The notes under the pieces: model-generated
The model's database searches: none
The model's input: only the letters and a program-made list of their open reading frames with translations
Told to the model about the DNA's origin: nothing
Shown here: positions 33,616 through 42,497 of the stretch, in pieces
Numbering within the stretch: the stretch's first letter is position 1
How the letters are laid out: each line of letters begins with the position of its first letter
Program-made: the position numbers and the translations under genes
Assembly (NCBI GenBank): GCA_017959005.1
Contig: JAGDBO010000007.1
Span: forward strand, 1 to 64,000
DNA: 64,000 nucleotides
DNA from: Bacteroidales bacterium
GTDB taxonomy: Bacteria; Bacteroidota; Bacteroidia; Bacteroidales; UBA932
Direction: 5' to 3'

Positions 33616-35238
33616 ATGGCATTTAAATATGAACCTATGTTTCAGCTTGGTGAGGACACCACTGAATATTACAAAATTCCCGGCTCCGAGAAACTGGTAA
33701 GTTCCGGTGAATTTGAAGGGAACAAAATCTTAAAGGTGAGCCCTGAGGCACTTACACTGGTGGCTCAGCAGAGTTTTCATGACTGTCAGTTCATGCTGCG
33801 CCGCTCTCACAACGAGCAGGTTGCAAAGATTCTTGCAGACCCGGAGGCTTCAGATAATGACAAGTATGTTGCACTCCAGTTTTTGCGTAATGCAGAGACT
33901 TCAGTAAAGGGGATACTCCCCTTCTGCCAGGATACCGGTACCGCCATCATCCATGGAGAAAAGGGACAGAGAGTCTGGACAAACTTTGAGGATGAAGAGG
34001 CTTTGAGTCTCGGCGTTTACAACACTTATACTCAGGAGAATCTGCGTTACAGCCAGAATGCTCCGCTAAACATGTATGACGAGGTTAACCCCAACTGCAA
34101 CCTGCCGGCACAGATTGATATTGAGTCTACCCAGGGAGATGAATACCGCTTTGTTATGGTAGCAAAAGGTGGAGGAAGTGCAAACAAGACCTACTTCTAC
34201 CCTATGACTAAGGCAACCATCCAGAACGAAGGCACCCTGCATCCGTTCCTGGTTGAGAAGATGAAGACTCTGGGAACCGCTGCCTGCCCTCCATATCACA
34301 TTGCATTCGTAATTGGCGGAACATCAGCGGAGAAGAACCTGCTTACAGTAAAACTTGCCAGCATCAAGTTCTATGACAATCTTCCTACTACAGGAGATGA
34401 AACCGGCCGTGCATTCAGAGATATTGACCTGGAAGAGAAGCTCTTAAAAGAGGCTCAGAAGATTGGTCTGGGTGCACAGTTCGGCGGCAAATATCTGGCA
34501 CATGACATCCGCATTGTACGCCTGCCTCGTCACGGAGCAAGCTGCCCTATAGGTATGGGAGTAAGTTGCAGTGCAGACCGCAACATTAAGAGTAAAATCA
34601 ACTCAGACGGAATATGGATTGAGAAGATGGATAGCAACCCTTCAGAACTCATTCCTGAGGAGTTCCGCCGTCCGGGAGAAGGCCCTAACGGTATTGAGAT
34701 AGATCTGAACAAGGGCATTGACGCCGTTCGCGCAGAGCTTACCAAATACAGCGTGGGAACCCGCGTTAACCTGAAAGGCACCATTATAGTTGCGCGTGAC
34801 ATCGCACACGCCAAACTCAAGGCCCGTTTGGATGCCGGAGAGGAGATGCCTGCTTACTTTAAGAATCATCCTATCCTCTACGCCGGCCCTGCCAAGACAC
34901 CTCAAGGATATCCTTGCGGCTCTATGGGCCCTACTACAGCCAACCGTATGGATCCGTATGTAGATGAGTTCCAGAGTCATGGCGCTTCACTGGTAATGAT
35001 TGCCAAGGGTAACCGTACACAGCAGATTACAGATGCCTGCCACAAACACGGCGGCTTCTACCTGGGCACCATAGGCGGCGTGGCTGCCGTACTCTCTCAG
35101 AGCAGTATTCGCAGCATAGAGTGCGTTGAGTACCCGGAACTTGGAATGGAGGCTATCTGGAAGATTGAGGTAGAGAACTTCCCTGCATTCATACTTGTAG
35201 ATGACAAGGGCAATGACTTCTTTGCTAAATTCAAGTAG
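33616..35238 (+). CDS. Fumarate hydratase, class I (iron-sulfur type)
   Basis: This 540-residue protein is a class I fumarase or related hydro-lyase, carrying a [4Fe-4S] cluster that interconverts fumarate and malate in the TCA cycle. Conserved segments include [57 protein letters not shown], and the C-terminal [25 protein letters not shown]. Length and fusion of the alpha and beta parts in one chain match the enzymes of Bacteroidales. The start is 19 nt after prfB and the stop is 1 nt before the phospholipase gene, so the three may be co-transcribed. Confidence 0.95.
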   Translation: MAFKYEPMFQLGEDTTEYYKIPGSEKLVSSGEFEGNKILKVSPEALTLVAQQSFHDCQFMLRRSHNEQVAKILADPEASDNDKYVALQFLRNAETSVKGILPFCQDTGTAIIHGEKGQRVWTNFEDEEALSLGVYNTYTQENLRYSQNAPLNMYDEVNPNCNLPAQIDIESTQGDEYRFVMVAKGGGSANKTYFYPMTKATIQNEGTLHPFLVEKMKTLGTAACPPYHIAFVIGGTSAEKNLLTVKLASIKFYDNLPTTGDETGRAFRDIDLEEKLLKEAQKIGLGAQFGGKYLAHDIRIVRLPRHGASCPIGMGVSCSADRNIKSKINSDGIWIEKMDSNPSELIPEEFRRPGEGPNGIEIDLNKGIDAVRAELTKYSVGTRVNLKGTIIVARDIAHAKLKARLDAGEEMPAYFKNHPILYAGPAKTPQGYPCGSMGPTTANRMDPYVDEFQSHGASLVMIAKGNRTQQITDACHKHGGFYLGTIGGVAAVLSQSSIRSIECVEYPELGMEAIWKIEVENFPAFILVDDKGNDFFAKFK

Positions 35239-35239
35239 A

Positions 35240-36046
35240 ATGAAAAGATTATTCATATTGCTGATTCTGGCTGCTGCAACCTTCTCAGTTGCAGCGGCTC
35301 AGCAAGATGAGCCTTACTATGACAGCCCCTCCAAAGAGAAGCTGCCTCTGTTTGGTCTCTTCAGAGAGACATACGCTGCAACGGGTTTCTCACCTATGCA
35401 TGATCTGAACAAACACAATGCAGATGTACGCATACAACTTTCTATTGCACTGAGACTTTGGCGTGTAAGTGAAGATGTGGATCTGCTTGGAACCTACACC
35501 CAAAAGTGCATCTGGAACGCCTATGACGTCTCCTCTCCGCTTTTGGAATCCACTTATAATCCGACCGTTGCAGTTGCCTGGTATCTGAATCCAAAGGTGG
35601 ATATGATCTTTGAGTTCGGCCACGAATCCAACGGAAAAATAGACAATGACTCCAGAAGCATAAACCTCTTCTCCGCTCAGGCTATCTACACTCCGCAGAA
35701 GAATCTTCAGTTTGGAGGCAAGGTCTGGTACGGCTGGTGGGAAAGGACGGACTATCATAAAAAATATATCCGTTACAGAGGAATAATGCAGGGTTGGGCT
35801 ACGGTTCGCACCTCAGATAACCGTCTGAGTTTCACCGCTTCCGTAAACCCTTCACACTCCTTCAGAAACTACAACTGGGAATTCTCAGCATACTACAGAT
35901 TGTCAAACAAGGGAAGTTTTCTTCCTTCTCTGTTTGTGCAGTACAGAATGGGATATGTTGAGACTCTCCTGGAGTATTGGAGATATCAGTCATTTATCCG
36001 TGCAGGTTTTGCACTGGAACTTAAGCACCCTACCGGAATACACTAG
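35240..36046 (+). CDS. pldA: Outer-membrane phospholipase A1 (OMPLA-like)
   Basis: From ATG 35240 the protein has 268 residues, with a signal peptide ending AVAAA|QQ and an outer-membrane barrel. The catalytic set of OMPLA is present: H128 and S130 in FGHESNG, and N142 in SRSIN. OMPLA hydrolyses phospholipids in the outer leaflet when the outer membrane is disturbed. The longer reading frame from 35201 lies inside the fumarase gene and would not start with a signal peptide. It is convergent with the guanine deaminase gene; the two stops share CTAG (36043-36046). Confidence 0.88.
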   Translation: MKRLFILLILAAATFSVAAAQQDEPYYDSPSKEKLPLFGLFRETYAATGFSPMHDLNKHNADVRIQLSIALRLWRVSEDVDLLGTYTQKCIWNAYDVSSPLLESTYNPTVAVAWYLNPKVDMIFEFGHESNGKIDNDSRSINLFSAQAIYTPQKNLQFGGKVWYGWWERTDYHKKYIRYRGIMQGWATVRTSDNRLSFTASVNPSHSFRNYNWEFSAYYRLSNKGSFLPSLFVQYRMGYVETLLEYWRYQSFIRAGFALELKHPTGIH

Positions 36047-36522
36047 TATTCAACCTTATCTGTCTTCTGATTCCAAAGTTGGAAGGAATCCAGAGCCTCC
36101 TCTCTAAGAAGAGGAATGAGCGGGATTGAACGGTCATGCACCATCTTCTCCAACTCCTGATAGATAAAGTCATCTGCAAAGTCTATATCTGCGGCATCCT
36201 TACGTGTGTTGCCGTAGTAGACTCTGCGTATGTGTGCCCAGTAAATTGCAGAGAGACACATAGGACAAGGCTCACATGATGTGTATAGTATACAGCCCGT
36301 AAGATCAAATGTATTAAGGGCTTTGCAGGCCTTGCGAATTGCATTTACCTCAGCGTGAGCGGTAGGATCGTTATCTATGGTTACGCTGTTGGAGGCACCG
36401 GCAACAACCTTTCCCTCTTTAACTATTACAGCACCGAACGGACCTCCTCCGTTCTTTACGCTCTCCGTAGCCAGATGAATGGCTTCACGCATAAACTCTC
36501 TGTCTTCTTTTGTAATCTTCAT
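36043..36522 (-). CDS. guaD: Guanine deaminase (cytidine deaminase fold)
   Basis: This 159-residue zinc enzyme probably converts guanine to xanthine. The zinc site is HAE (H56, E58) with the Cys pair in SCEPCPMC (C86 and C89), and GGGPFGAVIV begins the domain. The C-terminal half has NTRKDAADIDFADDFIYQE, close to the signature of Bacillus-type guanine deaminases rather than tRNA adenosine deaminases. There is no signal peptide. It has a -7 element overlapping the 3' end of the GH84 gene, so it is likely transcribed on its own as well as by read-through. Confidence 0.88.
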   Translation of the reverse strand: MKITKEDREFMREAIHLATESVKNGGGPFGAVIVKEGKVVAGASNSVTIDNDPTAHAEVNAIRKACKALNTFDLTGCILYTSCEPCPMCLSAIYWAHIRRVYYGNTRKDAADIDFADDFIYQELEKMVHDRSIPLIPLLREEALDSFQLWNQKTDKVEY

Positions 36523-36540
36523 ATCTCAAATTTTACCCTG

Positions 36541-36548
36541 CAAAATTA
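36541..36548 (-). promoter_or_regulatory. -7 element (TAATTTTG) for the guanine deaminase gene
   Basis: The minus strand reads TAATTTTG, matching TAnnTTTG, 18 nt before the deaminase ATG. It overlaps the last bases of the GH84 gene. Confidence 0.5.
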
Positions 36549-38462
36549 CTTATTATTTTCATTTCTAAGCCACTCAATGAACGGCATCAGAATAACGTTG
36601 GAAGGCTCTGCATATCTCTCAGCCAGAGATATATGCTCACCCATTCCTCCAAGGATTTCAAACTTGAAATCTGCACTCTTGTAATCCACAGGAGCCGGAT
36701 TCTCTCCCTTCAAAAGTGCAACGGCCTCTGCACTCATTGCCTTGAGTTTCAAAAGCCAAGGGCGCAAATCCTCATAAAAGAGTCTGTCACTTTCATTTTT
36801 TGAAGATGAGAGCAAACAAAGCCTGGTGCAAGCGTTGTTCACCTCGGTCAATTCCTCTATCAAAGTGCCTGGAGCAGGTTTACCTCTCTTTACAGATTGC
36901 TTGTAACGATCTACATAATAAGCAAGTGCATCGTTGTCATAATATCTCAGATATGGCGCCGCCTTACGGAAGTCTGCTGCAAAAACTCCAAGAACGGCGT
37001 CAGTTGCAGCCACCCAATTTCTCTCATTGTGGAAGGCCTCATTGTTCCAGGTGTAATCTGCCACTCCAAAGAGAGCAATCTTGGAGAGTTCTCCCTGTTG
37101 CATAGGATTGATAATTACAGAATTGGCACCCTCAAGATTATCTTCCAACTTGGAAAGAGAGAGGATATGAGTCTCATCTCTGAAGTTGGAATAGGTATCC
37201 ATCACATATATCTTGGTCATATCCTGGTCATTGCAAGGGTAGTTCCACCACCAGCTCACCTTTCTTCCCAACCACTTCTCCACAGTCTTAAGGTCCTGAT
37301 TGTTTGGAACTGACCAGACGTTACACCCTGTAATGTAGATATTTACCTTCTCCGGAGTAGAACTCAGTGACTCAAAAAACTTCTGCGCTCTCTCCTCAGA
37401 AACCCAGGAATATGCGTAGAGTTGAGGAACATAATGGAGAGGTTTTACCATAGCCTCAGGAGAGGCTTCAGGCCTGTTCCACTTCTCATCAATCCTATTC
37501 TGAAGTTTGGTAAGATTCTCCGCACAGAGAGCCATAATGTTATCCTCAGAAGGAACTCCCACGTCATCCACAAAGACTCCGAACTCCCTGACACCCAGGT
37601 TGTACATGCAGAGGAACTTCTCCATTATCTTATCTATAACCTCCTTGTTCTCAGGGTCTGCAAAGGCCTTGCCCGGGTGGATTGCCCAGATGAAGTTCAC
37701 CTTGTTTGCAGTTGCAGTCTCTGCAATATCTTTCATCATATCCTGAGTCAGATAGCCAATCTTCTTCTGGTGCTCTGTTATCTCAACTGGGTAAGGCTCA
37801 GCCCAATAGCGTGAGTGGTAGGAGTCAGATTTTGCTCCGTACATATAGGTGTTCATCTTGTAGCGAGCCATAAAACGGAAAAGGTCTTTTGTAACAGAGG
37901 CGCTGTAAGGCACTCCGTAATAGCCCTCTATGATGCCTCTCTCTTTTACGTCCGCATAGTCATAAATGGTAACGCACTGAAGATCAGAAGTACCGTTGTC
38001 CAGTATCTGTTCCAATGAAGCAAGGCCGCAGAAGACGGCATCTGTATTCTCTCCCACAATCACCACCTGAGCAAATTTATCCGGTACAAAAGAGAGAATG
38101 TGGCGATCATATTTATCGAGATTAAAAACAGATCTGTCTGAAAGAGGAGGGTAGTTAAAAAGATTTCTGTCTGCCACTCCGTGTGAAGAGTTGATACCCA
38201 AGAAAATACCTGAGCAACCGCTATTTAAATTGCCTTTGGCAACCTCAGGTTTTAGCCCATGCTCAGAGAGAATTTGCCTGGCTCTCTCTACAGTAACATC
38301 ATCTATCCCCTTCTCCGCATAAATGAATACTTTCTCTGAGAATGAGACATTTATATCAATCACCAACTGCTCTTTAACCTTAGGATAGATGTTATACTGT
38401 GCAAAGGAAACCGAACCCGCCATAAGCATTAACAGCGTAAAAATCAAACATTTATTCTTCAT
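36546..38462 (-). CDS. GH84 beta-N-acetylglucosaminidase / O-GlcNAcase-like
   Basis: This 638-residue secreted or periplasmic enzyme has a signal peptide (ending VSFAQ), an N-terminal alpha/beta domain (about 25-165) and a GH84 barrel: RGIIEGYYGVPYS, MNTYMYGAKSDSYH and the catalytic Asp pair in FGVFVDDVG (299-300), where GH84 enzymes use substrate-assisted catalysis. It would release N-acetylglucosamine from glycans such as O-GlcNAc proteins, mucins or hyaluronan. It is the last gene of the rlmN-patatin-recX run and overlaps recX by 11 nt. Confidence 0.92.
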   Translation of the reverse strand: MKNKCLIFTLLMLMAGSVSFAQYNIYPKVKEQLVIDINVSFSEKVFIYAEKGIDDVTVERARQILSEHGLKPEVAKGNLNSGCSGIFLGINSSHGVADRNLFNYPPLSDRSVFNLDKYDRHILSFVPDKFAQVVIVGENTDAVFCGLASLEQILDNGTSDLQCVTIYDYADVKERGIIEGYYGVPYSASVTKDLFRFMARYKMNTYMYGAKSDSYHSRYWAEPYPVEITEHQKKIGYLTQDMMKDIAETATANKVNFIWAIHPGKAFADPENKEVIDKIMEKFLCMYNLGVREFGVFVDDVGVPSEDNIMALCAENLTKLQNRIDEKWNRPEASPEAMVKPLHYVPQLYAYSWVSEERAQKFFESLSSTPEKVNIYITGCNVWSVPNNQDLKTVEKWLGRKVSWWWNYPCNDQDMTKIYVMDTYSNFRDETHILSLSKLEDNLEGANSVIINPMQQGELSKIALFGVADYTWNNEAFHNERNWVAATDAVLGVFAADFRKAAPYLRYYDNDALAYYVDRYKQSVKRGKPAPGTLIEELTEVNNACTRLCLLSSSKNESDRLFYEDLRPWLLKLKAMSAEAVALLKGENPAPVDYKSADFKFEILGGMGEHISLAERYAEPSNVILMPFIEWLRNENNK

Positions 38463-38955
38463 ATTTCAACTCTTTTTCTATTTTCTGAATCATACCGTAT
38501 GTAAATCCTCTCTGCTGTGCAAAGCCATAAAGTGAAGCCTTTTTTTTCAACTTCAACGTGCTCTCATCTTCTCCCTCTTTTTTACTGAACTTTCTTTCAA
38601 TCTCCTTTTTCTTTGCAGCAATCAGACTCTTCAACTTGCTTTCAATCAGGTCATTTTCACTCCAGATGGCCTCCTCTCCAACCTCTCTTTTGACCCCCGC
38701 CTCTTTAAGTTTCATCATAATCTTCACAGGCCCCCAGCCGGAAAAGCGCACTTTGTCTCTAACGAAGCACTCTGCAAAACGCACATCATCTATATACTTC
38801 TCTCTCTTTAACTCCTCGATGATTTTCTCCAAATCTTTTTTGGAGACCTCCTCTCCGGCCCACTTTTCCAACTTTGCAAAGGCCTGTTTTTCCGAGAGTT
38901 CCCGCCGTGAGCACTCCGCCATAAGCCTCGTTTTAGCCTGCTTTAGATCCATCAA
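38452..38955 (-). CDS. recX: Regulatory protein RecX
   Basis: This 167-residue protein resembles RecX, which binds RecA filaments and limits their activity. It has the three-helix RecX repeats, with CSRRELSEKQAFAKLEKW at the N-terminus, YIDDVRFAECFVRDKVRFSGWGPVKIMMKLKEAGV in the middle (in part: RFSGWGPVKIMMKL), and a C-terminal segment with YGFAQQRGFTYGMIQKI. In many bacteria it is next to recA. Here it lies about 3.5 kb away on the opposite strand, between the patatin-BamA gene (7 nt) and the GH84 gene (overlap). Confidence 0.92.
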   Translation of the reverse strand: MMDLKQAKTRLMAECSRRELSEKQAFAKLEKWAGEEVSKKDLEKIIEELKREKYIDDVRFAECFVRDKVRFSGWGPVKIMMKLKEAGVKREVGEEAIWSENDLIESKLKSLIAAKKKEIERKFSKKEGEDESTLKLKKKASLYGFAQQRGFTYGMIQKIEKELKYEE

Positions 38956-38962
38956 TAATCAA

Positions 38963-41260
38963 CTAAAAGAAATAACCCAAACTGAGGTATGCACCAACCT
39001 TCTTTTTGTTGTAATCACTCCAGTGGATGTTGAAGCTGAGCGGTCCAATCTTGGTTCTGTAGGAGTACTGAAGTCCGAACCCCCAGAAGCCGGAGTGTTT
39101 GAAACTGAGCATATTGTCTACCTCGTGCCCGCTGCGCAGATAGTTGGCCATAACGTATGCGTAATGTTTCTTGGCAAACTGATAGCGCAAATCCGTTCTC
39201 AAAACAAGGAGTGAATTGTCAAATACGGAGGTGTAGTTAATTCCAATAAACGGAATCTGATGATCTAGGTAACGTCCTTCCTCCAAGCCTCCTACGTAAT
39301 TGTAGAAAGGAAACTCCATCTTGTTTTTAATGTTGATTCTTGTATAGAGCTGAGGTATTACGGCAACCTTTTCCGCAGGAGACCAGACTCCGGTAATGTT
39401 TCCGTAAATGGAGGCAAAGGCCTTGAATCCGCCGTGGAATCCCAACATATAGTAGGCGGCACGCACCTTTGTCTGAATTCCGTTGGTTGGGAAAGACTGG
39501 TCATCTCTGTTATCCATCTGAGCCTCAGTAAATACGGAGAGATAACTCTTTGCCTTTGTATTAACCTCTTTTTCCATCTCGCTTAAGAACTTCACAAACT
39601 TGTAGTTATCCAGCCTTACACCCAGGCGTGCATCAAATGTCCTGAAGTATTTGAGGTTTGCAAATGCAGCCTCCAAACCGTTGTAAATGAACTTGATATT
39701 GTTGCGTGAATCTTTGTCGCTGTAGATGTTTACGTCCGTCTTTCTGAAGTAGTAGTTAAAATCCACTCTTGGGAAATTGCGGAACACATATCCGTAACTG
39801 AAGTTGGCGGTAGGATTGAATCCCAAACGGAAATTGATTGCCCCACGTCCTCCGTGCAGAGAGTTCTCGTTAATTCCCAGGTGAAGAAGCATTGCCGCAG
39901 CCTCCTCAGTGTCATAACGGGCACCTATGCTCACCACATTTGTAGGTGCAGGTTTAAAGAGGAACTTCAGAATATAGGCTCCGTTATTCTCCTTATCCTC
40001 AGAGAGAAGGAAGGTTACCTGAGAGAAGGCGTCAGTTCCGTTAAAGAGAGATATTGCCTGGTTAATCTCCTTTCCGGAGATAATGTTGTTCTTCTTAAGA
40101 CGGGAGAGATTCATAAGCCAGTTCTCATCTTCCGGGTCTATACCCTCAAAGATAATGTTTGTAACGTGGAATGTAGATTCCTGTATGTTCCTGGCTTTGA
40201 TCACCTTATCATCCACACCGTTCTGCTCTCCCAAAAGTTTTTTCAGAGCCAGAAGAACTTCACTCCTCTCATCTGCTGCCTTGTATCCGTTAACAAGCAG
40301 AGTGTCACAGGCCTCCTTGTTAAAACTCATAGTTCCAAACTTAGAAACGTCCGGCTTTATGTAGATGTTAGCTTCCTTCTTGTTCTCCAGAAACTTCTCG
40401 TTACCCATAAGGCTAATGAGCTGAAGCAGAATGGCATCCAGAGATTCCAAATCATCCCCGGAGATAAGGTCTGACTGCACGTCCACGCCAATGACAATAT
40501 CCGCTCCCTTCTTTCTTGCAACATCCACCGGGAAGTTGTTTACCACTCCGCCGTCTACCAGCACCTTGCCCTCTATCTTTACAGGAGCAAAGAATCCCGG
40601 AATGGACATACTTGCCCTCATACAGAGCGGCAGGTGACCGTGATCCAGCACAACCTCATCTCCCGTAGAGAGATCCGTTGCAATGCAGGCAAACGGAATA
40701 GGTAGTTTGTCAAAGCTTATAGAGTCCTGGTAGCCAACTGCCAGACCGTTAAGAAGGTTGAGCACGTTGTTTCCGTTGCAGAATCCGCTTGGGAAATTTT
40801 TGAGAATGGAGCCGGCTCCCTCCTCATCCTTTTTGCCTCTGAGTTCTTTAAAATCAGAGCCAAACGGAATGCTTATAAAGTACTTCTCCTCAGACATTTT
40901 CTTGGAGAAACTCACATCCGAACGCTGCACGCTGTTAGAGAGCAGATAGGACCAGTCTGCATTGGAAACTATGGTGTCCATCTGTTTGGAATCATAGCCC
41001 ATTGCGTAGAGACCGCCAACCAAGGAACCTATTGAGGTACCTACAATTACATCCGGTCTGATACCAACCTCCTCCAACTTTCTGATCACTCCGATGTGAG
41101 CCACACCCTTTGCACCTCCACCGCAGAGAACCAATCCCACCTTTACCTTCTTCTTTTTTCCCGATGGGTTACCGTCATCACCGGCACCGTTGTCTGCAAA
41201 GATTAATGATGAAACAAGGAGCATTAAAACTACCAAGGAATACTTCATTAACGCCTTCAT
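38963..41260 (-). CDS. Patatin-like phospholipase fused to BamA-like outer-membrane barrel
   Basis: The protein has 765 residues in a type Vd-like layout: signal peptide (1-22), patatin domain (about 40-250) with GGGAKG (oxyanion), GTSIGS (nucleophile S76) and DGGVVNNFPVD (catalytic Asp), a POTRA-like linker (about 355-440), and a C-terminal barrel (about 450-765) ending in the aromatic LSLGYFF. The barrel likely inserts in the outer membrane and holds the lipase at the surface or periplasm, as in PlpD. A segment rich in Lys follows the signal peptide. It is downstream of rlmN by 14 nt. Confidence 0.93.
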   Translation of the reverse strand: MKALMKYSLVVLMLLVSSLIFADNGAGDDGNPSGKKKKVKVGLVLCGGGAKGVAHIGVIRKLEEVGIRPDVIVGTSIGSLVGGLYAMGYDSKQMDTIVSNADWSYLLSNSVQRSDVSFSKKMSEEKYFISIPFGSDFKELRGKKDEEGAGSILKNFPSGFCNGNNVLNLLNGLAVGYQDSISFDKLPIPFACIATDLSTGDEVVLDHGHLPLCMRASMSIPGFFAPVKIEGKVLVDGGVVNNFPVDVARKKGADIVIGVDVQSDLISGDDLESLDAILLQLISLMGNEKFLENKKEANIYIKPDVSKFGTMSFNKEACDTLLVNGYKAADERSEVLLALKKLLGEQNGVDDKVIKARNIQESTFHVTNIIFEGIDPEDENWLMNLSRLKKNNIISGKEINQAISLFNGTDAFSQVTFLLSEDKENNGAYILKFLFKPAPTNVVSIGARYDTEEAAAMLLHLGINENSLHGGRGAINFRLGFNPTANFSYGYVFRNFPRVDFNYYFRKTDVNIYSDKDSRNNIKFIYNGLEAAFANLKYFRTFDARLGVRLDNYKFVKFLSEMEKEVNTKAKSYLSVFTEAQMDNRDDQSFPTNGIQTKVRAAYYMLGFHGGFKAFASIYGNITGVWSPAEKVAVIPQLYTRINIKNKMEFPFYNYVGGLEEGRYLDHQIPFIGINYTSVFDNSLLVLRTDLRYQFAKKHYAYVMANYLRSGHEVDNMLSFKHSGFWGFGLQYSYRTKIGPLSFNIHWSDYNKKKVGAYLSLGYFF

Positions 41261-41274
41261 AATATCTTAATTAT

Positions 41275-42324
41275 TTAATTTTCAGTTTTATTACGCTCTT
41301 TTATACCGCTTAGCATGCCGCAGGCCGCCTCAATATCCTGCCCTCTTGATGCCCTCAAAGTAGCGGTGATGCCTGCCTTCAAAAGGGTATCCTTAAACTC
41401 CTCAATCACTTTCATATCAGAGGCTTGAAACTCTGTCTGGCCAATATCGTGAAAGCGGATGAGGTTCACCCTGCACTCCAGCCCCTTAAGCAACCCTACA
41501 AGCGCCTTTGCATGGCGCAGAGAATCATTGATTCCCTTGAACATTATATACTCAAAGCTCACCCTTCTCTGGCCTGTAAAGTCATATCTTTTAATTATTT
41601 CTAAACTCTTTTGCAGCGGGAACGGCCTCTCTGAAGGCATAATCTCCGCCCTCTCCTTTGCAAACGGGTTGTGCAGAGAGATTGCAAGATGGGCCTTGCA
41701 CCCATCCAGATACCTCTCAAGCGGGGAGACCTCTCCCTGAGCAGAAGAGTTGTTTAGGCCTATTGAACTGAGAGTTATCCTTTTAGGGCTCCAGCCAACA
41801 CCCCACTCGGCAGTCAGGCACTCTATTGCCCTAAGTACCTCATCCAGGTTGTCCAGCGGCTCTCCCATCCCCATAAATACCGCATTGGTAAGGAGTTGCG
41901 CCTCCTCAATAAAGAAGAACTGAGAGAGAATCTGAGCAGCATCCAGGTTTCCCTTAAACCCCTGCCTTCCAGTCATGCAGAACTTGCAGCCCATTTTGCA
42001 ACCTCTTTGTGATGAGACGCATAGAGTGTAACGCTCCTCATCGGGAATCATTACCGCCTCCACATAACTGCCGCAGTCAAAAAGGTACTTTTTGGTTCCA
42101 TCCCTGCTTACAGCGGTATAGGAGGGCATCACACCCCCCACTTCAAATCTCTCCGAGAGAAGTTCCCTGCTCTTAAGAGAGAGGTTTGTCATCTGCTCAA
42201 TGGAGGAGACACGCTTGCGGTAGAGCCAGTCTGCTATCTGCTTGGCTGAGTATGAAGGAAGTGAGAGCTCCTTGCAGAGTTCCTTCAATTCATTCAAAGA
42301 TTTGCCTAACAGTTTCTCCTTCAT
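41275..42324 (-). CDS. rlmN: 23S rRNA / tRNA adenine-C2 methyltransferase RlmN
   Basis: This 349-residue radical SAM enzyme methylates C2 of A2503 in 23S rRNA and A37 of some tRNAs. The [4Fe-4S] motif CKMGCKFC gives C109, C113 and C116; GMGEPLDNLD is typical, and RASRGQDIEAACGML near the C-terminus holds the mechanistic cysteine. The start 42324 is chosen because the longer frame would run through the -7 element at 42331-42338, and because MKEKLLGKSLNELK matches the family N-terminus. It heads an operon with patatin-BamA, recX and GH84. Confidence 0.95.
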   Translation of the reverse strand: MKEKLLGKSLNELKELCKELSLPSYSAKQIADWLYRKRVSSIEQMTNLSLKSRELLSERFEVGGVMPSYTAVSRDGTKKYLFDCGSYVEAVMIPDEERYTLCVSSQRGCKMGCKFCMTGRQGFKGNLDAAQILSQFFFIEEAQLLTNAVFMGMGEPLDNLDEVLRAIECLTAEWGVGWSPKRITLSSIGLNNSSAQGEVSPLERYLDGCKAHLAISLHNPFAKERAEIMPSERPFPLQKSLEIIKRYDFTGQRRVSFEYIMFKGINDSLRHAKALVGLLKGLECRVNLIRFHDIGQTEFQASDMKVIEEFKDTLLKAGITATLRASRGQDIEAACGMLSGIKERNKTEN

Positions 42325-42330
42325 ACCCTC

Positions 42331-42338
42331 CAAAGATA
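42331..42338 (-). promoter_or_regulatory. -7 element (TATCTTTG) for rlmN, with almost no leader
   Basis: The minus strand reads TATCTTTG, matching TAnnTTTG. It ends 6 nt before the rlmN ATG, so a transcript from it would have almost no leader. It is a second case after the CapA-like gene. Confidence 0.5.
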
Positions 42339-42383
42339 GATAAATCTTGCCAAAAGAGCGGGCATTTTGAAAAATTTTAAACA

Positions 42384-42400
42384 TTGACAAAACCTGTCAA
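42384..42400. promoter_or_regulatory. Inverted repeat between rlmN and recA, possible operator
   Basis: TTGACA (42384-42389) and its exact complement TGTCAA (42395-42400) form a 6-bp inverted repeat with a 5-nt spacer. It lies in the 173-bp divergent gap, upstream of the recA promoter. It could be a regulator site, for example an SOS-type box, but I cannot assign the binding protein. Confidence 0.35.
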
Positions 42401-42430
42401 ACAGCACAATTATTTTTGCAGTGAAATTGA

Positions 42431-42462
42431 TTGAAGAAAGCAACCAAATTTGAGTATATTTG
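42431..42462 (+). promoter_or_regulatory. recA promoter, TTG-N21-TATATTTG
   Basis: TATATTTG (42455-42462) matches the -7 element, and TTG (42431-42433) lies 21 nt upstream as a partial -33 element. The leader to the recA ATG would be about 30 nt. A second TATTTTTG is at 42411-42418. Confidence 0.6.
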
Positions 42463-42497
42463 TAGAGTTATTACGAACAATTAAAAAAATATAGATT

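Noticed and set aside
39854..40474. Plus-strand ORF of 206 residues inside the patatin-BamA gene
   Set aside because: It is antisense to an intact gene and has neither a start signal nor a domain.
42384..42389. TTGACA as a sigma-70-type -35 box for recA
   Set aside because: No TATAAT-like box lies 17 nt downstream, and Bacteroidota use TTTG/TAnnTTTG. The inverted repeat is a better explanation.
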